Assembly: GCA_900319075.1 (NCBI GenBank)
Contig: ONMZ01000019.1
Span: 1-55,960, forward strand
Direction of reading: 5' to 3'
From: an uncultured Eubacteriales bacterium
GTDB lineage: Bacteria > Bacillota > Clostridia > Oscillospirales > Ruminococcaceae
Length of the DNA stretch: 55,960 nucleotides
A program made the position numbers and the translations under genes. The notes under the pieces are model-generated. The model made no database searches and was not told where the DNA came from. It was given only the letters and a program-made list of their open reading frames with translations. Shown here one piece after another: positions 51,332 through 55,960 of this stretch. The first letter of the stretch is position 1. Each line of letters opens with the position of its first letter.

Positions 51332-51575
51332 CAAAAAACACGGCCATCCGCAAGGGACGACCGTGATCGTGATACCACCCTAATTACAAAGGGGCAAAAG
51401 CCCTCTTTGTCACTCTCAAGATCCTTAACGCAGATCCTACGCCCGAGCTTTTTATCCCTCGGGGTGCTCCCGGGTGTCCTTCACCCCCGACCGGCGCAGA
51501 CCCTTTCACCATACGGTCCTCGCTATGCCGCTGCGTCCTGGGTTACTCTCCCGTTCACTGCACATATGCCAATAT
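51332..51575 (-). promoter_or_regulatory. T-box riboswitch leader of hisS
   Basis: On the minus strand the T-box sequence AGGGTGGTATCACG (51,368-51,381) is followed by a terminator hairpin CACGG...CCGTG (51,339-51,365) and a T-run. A GGGAGAGTAACC-like element near the 5' end fits the stem I base. It should sense uncharged tRNA, by context tRNA-His, and allow readthrough when that is scarce. I could not assign the specifier codon with certainty. Confidence 0.85.
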
Positions 51576-51583
51576 AGATATTG

Positions 51584-51991
51584 TCAACGATTTGTGGGAT
51601 TGACGATGTCACGCCAGTCAAGATCTCCTCTTTCAAGAGCGTGTATCAGCGCCTCTGCCGTGGCAAGGTTAGTAGCCACCGGTATATCGTGAACATCGCA
51701 CAGCCTGAGCAGGTTTGCCTCGCTTGGCTCGTGGGGCTTGGCGGATATAGGATCTCTGAAAAACATAAGAAGGTCTATCTCGTTGCATGAAATCCTTGCA
51801 GCTATCTGCTGATCTCCACCCTGAGATCCGCTGAGATAACACTGGATAGACAATCCGGTGGCTTCGGAGACCTGTTTGCCTGTGGTTCCCGTTGCACAGA
51901 GGCGATGCTTGCTGAGTATGCCGCAGTATGCAATGCAGAACTGCACCATAAGTTCTTTTTTGGAGTCATGTGCAATAAGCGCTATATTCAA
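51584..51991 (-). CDS. mgsA: Methylglyoxal synthase
   Basis: The 135-residue protein matches MgsA throughout: I-A-L-I-A-H-D-x-K-K near the start, the phosphate-binding [16 protein letters not shown], and F-F-R-D-P with the catalytic Asp. It converts dihydroxyacetone phosphate to methylglyoxal, a bypass of lower glycolysis when phosphate is short. It is co-directional with the MinD-like gene upstream. Confidence 0.95.
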   Translation of the reverse strand: MNIALIAHDSKKELMVQFCIAYCGILSKHRLCATGTTGKQVSEATGLSIQCYLSGSQGGDQQIAARISCNEIDLLMFFRDPISAKPHEPSEANLLRLCDVHDIPVATNLATAEALIHALERGDLDWRDIVNPTNR

Positions 51992-52041
51992 ACAAAACCC
52001 TCCGTTCCTTCATTATTTTTATGTGTCCGGATTTTCCGATC

Positions 52042-52779
52042 CTACATTTTAATGGACAGCGGTATATGCTCGCCCTTTATCCTTCGGGATATTGCGGAGA
52101 ACGCTAAAAATCCCATAGAGCTGGATGAAAGGGGAACGCCCTTGCCTGTTGCAAGAGGTATCGCCGAATCCTCCGGGATAACTCCCAGAAGCTGAACGCC
52201 TACCGTATCAATGATAGCGTCCAGATCGTCCATCTCATCAAATTCAAATATTCTCTTGTTAGCCTTGTTTATTACCAGTCTTTGCTTCTGGTTGCCTCTC
52301 TTATAGAACTCATCGCTCATCATCTGTGCATCTCTTACGCATACAGGGTCAGGTGTGGTCACTATAAGGATAAGATCCGAGTTAGTAACAATGTCAAATA
52401 CCGAACCGTTGATACCTGCAGAGGTATCTATAAGGATATATTCAAAATACTTTCTCATTTCCTGAGTGATCCTCTCGATATCCTCAGCTTTGAGCTGAAC
52501 AAAAGGATCCGAAGGTGCACACAGAACGCTGAGGTTTGAAGCCAGCCTTACTGTGGTGGTAGCCTTGTTCACATCACAGGTGCCCTCAAGTACATCGCCA
52601 AGGTCGTATGTGATGTTGCCCTGCATTCCAAGCATGATATCCATGCATCTCAGACCGAAGTCAAGCTCTATGATAAGAGTTCTGTTGCCCTGCTTTGCAA
52701 GAGCATAACCGAGACACGCACTGATCGAAGATTTACCTGTGCCGCCCTTTCCTGAAGTAACTGCTATAATTTTTGACAT
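52042..52779 (-). CDS. minD: MinD/ParA-family ATPase
   Basis: ATG 52,779 follows AAAGGAG. The 245-residue protein has the deviant Walker A G-K-G-G-T-G-K-S-S (about 9-17), I-I-E-L-D-F-G-L-R near 38 and I-L-I-D-T-S-A-G near 115, all typical of MinD. The C-terminus ends at I-P-L-S-I-K-M and lacks the clear amphipathic membrane-targeting helix of standard MinD. No minC or minE is adjacent. It may place division or envelope components; FlhG-like or other ParA roles are possible. Confidence 0.8.
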   Translation of the reverse strand: MSKIIAVTSGKGGTGKSSISACLGYALAKQGNRTLIIELDFGLRCMDIMLGMQGNITYDLGDVLEGTCDVNKATTTVRLASNLSVLCAPSDPFVQLKAEDIERITQEMRKYFEYILIDTSAGINGSVFDIVTNSDLILIVTTPDPVCVRDAQMMSDEFYKRGNQKQRLVINKANKRIFEFDEMDDLDAIIDTVGVQLLGVIPEDSAIPLATGKGVPLSSSSMGFLAFSAISRRIKGEHIPLSIKM

Positions 52780-52910
52780 TGACCTATTACTCCTTTCAAA
52801 TGGCAAATATATAAGTCCCCGGAGCTTGTGCTTTGTTTGGATATGTGCAAATATCCCCTCAACAGCTCCCGCCCTGCCGGAGCACATATTTCAAGTGTTA
52901 CCTACACTCT

Positions 52911-52938
52911 ATTTTAGCACATATTTTGAAATTGTCAA
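52911..52938 (-). promoter_or_regulatory. Promoter of the MinD-like gene
   Basis: On the minus strand TTGACA (52,933-52,938) and TAAAAT (52,911-52,916) are 16 bases apart, giving a leader of about 130 bases. The rest of the gap to 53,178 shows no gene. Confidence 0.7.
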
Positions 52939-53178
52939 AGCAAAATTACTTAAAAAGTGTAAAATCGTTATTTGCTATCAATTTGTCATTTATCTTTTAG
53001 TGAATATGCACAACGCTGTTAAGACACTGTTCAACATATGGTGATAACATTGCGGTGCATGGGTCTTTTTATTAACATATTCTTACAACTCCCGTGTGTT
53101 TCTTTTTTTGTATGCTGTAATATTTTTTCTGCCGGGACATATATATGTACAAACCTGACAAGAACGGAGGAAAACAAG

Positions 53179-53646
53179 ATGTTTATAAAGACAATAAAGC
53201 TGAAAAAGCCCAATTACCTGGCCATAGCCCTTCTGGCGGCAATAGCCTGCCTTGTGGTGATAGTGGGTCTTACGGCTTATAAGCTGACACGGAAAACCAC
53301 CTATGAGCTTGGCAGCGAGCAGCAGCGCCAGCAGTTCATCAAAGAGATGGGTTGGGAAACGGAAAAAGAGTTTTCCGACTGCAAAAAAGTTACCATCCCA
53401 CAGGAGTTCAACCAGGTGTATGAAAGCTACAACGAGCTTCAAAAGCAGCAGGGCTTTGACCTTACCCCATATAAGGGCAAAGAGTGTGACATCTACACCT
53501 ACAAAATAACCAACTACAAAGACCATGAGGACAAAGGCGACGTGGTTTGCAATCTTATGATATGCGACAATAAGCTTATCGGCGGCGATGTGTGCTCCAC
53601 TCAGCTGGACGGCTTTATGCAGGGGCTTAAAAACAAAGATAAATAA
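53179..53646 (+). CDS. DUF4830 membrane-anchored protein
   Basis: ATG 53,179 follows CGGAGG. The 155-residue product has one N-terminal membrane helix (about 13-35) and an external domain with E-M-G-W-E-T-E, V-T-I-P-Q-E-F-N-Q-V-Y-E-S-Y-N, Y-K-G-K-E and I-G-G-D-V-C-S, the DUF4830 pattern of Clostridia. Function unknown. Confidence 0.8.
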   Translation: MFIKTIKLKKPNYLAIALLAAIACLVVIVGLTAYKLTRKTTYELGSEQQRQQFIKEMGWETEKEFSDCKKVTIPQEFNQVYESYNELQKQQGFDLTPYKGKECDIYTYKITNYKDHEDKGDVVCNLMICDNKLIGGDVCSTQLDGFMQGLKNKDK

Positions 53647-53719
53647 GTGATTGACAAGGGTGCAGCAGCTGTAATATAATATTTGCATAAAGTGCTTAAA
53701 TTATCAAGGAGTTGCTGTT

Positions 53720-54832
53720 ATGGAGGTTTTCGGCCCTGTCTTTTTTAAAGATTTCAGATGTCTTGGCTGTGAGTGTAAAGATAACTGCTGCCGTATGGGG
53801 TGGGACATTGAGATAGACTGTGATACATATAACTACTATATGTCCGCCGACAGCAGCATCTGCAGCCATATTGCCCGGCGAAACGGGGAATACTATATCA
53901 AACAGGAAAACGGGCAATGTCCCTTTTTGAACGAAAAGGGGCTTTGCTCCCTTTTGCTTGAATACGGACAGGAGCACATCTCTCAGATCTGCGATCAGCA
54001 CCCAAGGTTTTACCAATGGTTCGGCGGATATAAAGAAGCCGGTACAGGGCTTTGCTGCGAAGAATCCGCAAGGCTGTGGCTGATGCACGCCGGGAAAATA
54101 TCCTTTTGCAAATGGGAAACAAACGAACAAGACGACGACCTTGCCTTTGACCCCCGTATGCTTGAAGGGGTAATAAATGCAAGACAGGTGCTTTTCGGGC
54201 TGATGCAAAGCGGTGAGCTTACTTTTTCTCAAAAGCTGAAGGCGCTGCTTATTTTCGGGCTGAATGCCCAGGACATGGAAGCAGAGGAAGACCCCGGGTG
54301 CTATGAAGAACTGGCGCAGATCTTTTCGGATCCTGAAAACGTAAAGGATCTGGCGGAGCAGCTTGGTAAAAACACAAGGGAGGATATTATAAAAGCCTGC
54401 CTTGATGTGCTGAGCTGTTTTGAGGAGTTTGACTATATGAAAGAAGCCTTCCCCGGGGCGATAAGCAGGATAAAAAGCAGACTGGACGACATCGTCGCCG
54501 GTGCAAAAGCCTTTGATAAGGCATTCCCCCGGGCAAGCGAACAGCTTTGTGCAGTCGGTGTCTACAATATATTCAGGTATTTTATCGGGTGTTCATCCGG
54601 CGCACAGTGCCTGCCGGTCATGGTATGCAGCTTGCTCAATATGTGGTTTATAAGACTGTGGGATATACTCCTTTGGCTGGACGGAAACTTTGATTTTGCC
54701 GCACAGGTCCTTGCAGTAAAGGAGTATTCAAAAGAAGTGGAGTATTCCGACAACACCGATACCCTGTGGGAGAGCGTATATACCGACAGCAGACTCAGCG
54801 CTGACAGGCTTGTAAAAATAACGGAGGTTTAA
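53720..54832 (+). CDS. fliB: FliB-family (flagellin lysine N-methylase-like) protein
   Basis: The 370-residue protein opens with a cysteine cluster (F-R-C-L-G-C-E-C-K-D-N-C-C, then C-P-F-L-N-E-K-G-L-C and I-C-D-Q-H-P-R-F-Y) characteristic of FliB/YkgJ-type proteins, which probably bind metal. In Salmonella FliB methylates flagellin lysines. No flagellar gene is in the window, and many non-motile gut Clostridia carry this family, so the substrate may differ. A small protein gene follows after 4 bases. Confidence 0.8.
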   Translation: MEVFGPVFFKDFRCLGCECKDNCCRMGWDIEIDCDTYNYYMSADSSICSHIARRNGEYYIKQENGQCPFLNEKGLCSLLLEYGQEHISQICDQHPRFYQWFGGYKEAGTGLCCEESARLWLMHAGKISFCKWETNEQDDDLAFDPRMLEGVINARQVLFGLMQSGELTFSQKLKALLIFGLNAQDMEAEEDPGCYEELAQIFSDPENVKDLAEQLGKNTREDIIKACLDVLSCFEEFDYMKEAFPGAISRIKSRLDDIVAGAKAFDKAFPRASEQLCAVGVYNIFRYFIGCSSGAQCLPVMVCSLLNMWFIRLWDILLWLDGNFDFAAQVLAVKEYSKEVEYSDNTDTLWESVYTDSRLSADRLVKITEV

Positions 54833-54836
54833 GATT

Positions 54837-55040
54837 ATGCGGAAGAAAAAACGTACAGCAGCGATCCCCGAAGGCTGTGAGGGACTTGAGATAAAGGTCA
54901 GCTCAAGCACCTGCACCGGGGAAAAGGTGATCGGCTTTTATGACAGGCGCACCCGTGAGCTGAAATACAGCGAGCTGGTTCTCAGCGATAGCGATATAAA
55001 AGATTTTTACGAAAAATACGGCGTTGAATATAAAGATTAG
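54837..55040 (+). CDS. Small hypothetical protein, 67 aa
   Basis: The start lies 4 bases after the FliB-like stop; GGAGG is inside that gene's end. The product is basic at the N-terminus (R-K-K-K-R) and has a conserved-looking T-C-T-G-E-K-V-I-G-F-Y-D centre. It is probably translationally coupled to the FliB-like gene. Family unknown. Confidence 0.7.
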   Translation: MRKKKRTAAIPEGCEGLEIKVSSSTCTGEKVIGFYDRRTRELKYSELVLSDSDIKDFYEKYGVEYKD

Positions 55041-55123
55041 ATTTGGCTTTTTATTTATGATCGGCTGGTTTTTGTGAATAATGACCCCTTTGCCTCGCAT
55101 AATATATTGTGAGGTGATGTATT

Positions 55124-55615
55124 TTGGAACTGAGTATCAAAAAATTTATAAACGAGCTTAAAGTCAAACCCTTTGTTATCTTTCTTGCCATTCCCTTTGC
55201 CGTGCAGCTGCTCAGCTATTTTGTGACCAAAGGTTCAATGGATATCTATGACCGTGTGAAGATCCCGCCCCTTTCTCCGCCCTCATGGCTGTTCCCCGTG
55301 GTGTGGACGGTGCTTTTCGGGCTTATGGGCATCTCCTCCTACCTTGTGTGGAACGAGGACTCGCCCTATACAAAGCAAGCCCTGGGGATATACGGTATCC
55401 AGCTTGCGTTCAACCTGTGCTGGAACGTCCTTTTCTTTGTAATGGAAGCCTTCCTGGTGTCGCTGATATGGCTTATGGGTCTGCTTATCCTTATAATCAT
55501 CATGATAGCTGCTTTCAGACGAATATCTCCCGCCGCCGCATATTTGCAGATACCCTATGGGCTGTGGGTGGCGTTTGCCTGCTATCTCAACGCAGGTATA
55601 TATTATCTTAACTGA
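55124..55615 (+). CDS. tspO: TspO/MBR-family membrane protein
   Basis: Start is TTG behind GAGGTGATG. The 163-residue protein has five membrane helices and the family motifs P-P-L-S-P-P-S-W-L-F-P-V-V-W and N-L-C-W-N-V-L-F-F. TspO proteins bind porphyrins and sterol-like ligands and are linked to stress responses. Confidence 0.9.
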   Translation: MELSIKKFINELKVKPFVIFLAIPFAVQLLSYFVTKGSMDIYDRVKIPPLSPPSWLFPVVWTVLFGLMGISSYLVWNEDSPYTKQALGIYGIQLAFNLCWNVLFFVMEAFLVSLIWLMGLLILIIIMIAAFRRISPAAAYLQIPYGLWVAFACYLNAGIYYLN

Positions 55616-55861
55616 CGCTGTGATCCCCTGCGCCAAAGACAGATACGCAATTTAGTAGTTTTATGCCATAGTGTTCCTGAGGGGCACGCCCTCTCTTGCA
55701 TGGCGCCGCCCTCGGCCGCACGCTATCCGCAGGATAGCGCATCTTTCTTTTGCGAGAAGAGGCTTGAGCGAAAAACCTGTTAATATTCCGGATTTGAAAG
55801 TTTGATCAGAAAGCCAATTTTTTCTTAACAGTCAAATAGATATAATGCCCCAAGCACTTTG
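55616..55861. other. Intergenic stretch with GC-rich hairpins
   Basis: GAGGGGCACGCCCTC (55,679-55,693) and CGCTATCC-GCA-GGATAGCG (55,721-55,739) are hairpins in a segment more GC-rich than its flanks. No gene is seen. Confidence 0.5.
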
Positions 55862-55960
55862 TGAACTGACCCCAAAAAGTTAGACAAACTTTTTAAAGAA
55901 AAATTATGCAAAGCGACTAAGAGAGATCTTGGTCGCTTTTGTTATCCTGATAAAAAAACC
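55862..55960. mobile_element. End of an IS3-type insertion sequence
   Basis: TGAACTGACCCCAAAAAGTT is a typical terminal inverted repeat of IS3-family elements (TGAACTG-C/A-CCCC-AAAAGTT type). A GCGAC/GTCGC hairpin follows at 55,915-55,937, as often found just inside the right end of such elements, so the transposase would read toward the left from beyond the window. Only the terminus is visible. Confidence 0.6.

Overview
The window looks like a chromosomal segment of a low-to-mid GC Gram-positive of the Clostridia, most likely a Ruminococcus-type member of the Oscillospiraceae. The support is strong AGGAGG ribosome sites, TTGACA/TATAAT promoters with 17-base spacing, a T-box in front of hisS, many Ser-rich lipoproteins, and Clostridia-typical families (DUF4830, DUF3781, Veg-like, LytTR plus LiaF-like). 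The genus assignment is inference.

Left part, about 1-24,006: an accessory island. It holds a run of small unrecognised proteins (1-3,970), a two-gene nuclease/helicase plus DNA methylase restriction-modification-like operon (4,628-10,921, minus strand), a tyrosine integrase (11,121-12,209), a SLOG protein divergent from an XRE regulator, a serine recombinase, an AAA+/DUF4143 ATPase, a Fic protein, a 2-kb non-coding block packed with several repeat families, a DUF3987 primase/helicase-like protein, and an AlbA_2/ATPase regulator. It ends in the 3' half of a tRNA-Ser(GGA) gene (23,943-24,006) followed by the tRNA terminator. This is the expected right attachment-site scar of an element integrated in tRNA-Ser. 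The intact tRNA copy would lie to the left of the window.

Middle part, about 24,007-31,343: a papain-like cysteine protease lipoprotein, three tandem copies of a 16-residue micropeptide gene under one strong promoter, decayed remnants of an HD-domain gene and a VanY-type carboxypeptidase, an oxidoreductase, a TetR regulator, a secreted protein and a very long low-complexity lipoprotein. The micropeptide locus and the secreted protein share a pair of 16-base palindromes, 30 bases apart and at the same distance from the -35 box. They therefore look like one regulon, with the adjacent TetR protein as a candidate regulator.

Right part, about 31,344-55,860: ordinary chromosomal genes. A signalling operon encodes a PP2C phosphatase, a transmembrane Ser/Thr kinase with an external leucine-rich-repeat domain, a double-FHA ABC ATPase and an ABC-2 permease. 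It is followed by STAS and RsbW-like proteins. Next come a LytTR/DUF3781/LiaF-like envelope-response operon, a sugar ABC ATPase, a MATE exporter with a pseudouridine synthase, a T-box-controlled hisS-aspS operon, mgsA, a MinD-like ATPase, a FliB-like protein and TspO. The last 100 bases look like the end of an IS3-type insertion sequence.

Most promising for something undescribed: (1) the tandem micropeptides and their paired operator; (2) the repeat block at 17.8-19.8 kb, where two copies of a double-hairpin module flanked by a 20-base repeat show a compensatory base-pair change; (3) the kinase/LRR/FHA/ABC signalling operon.
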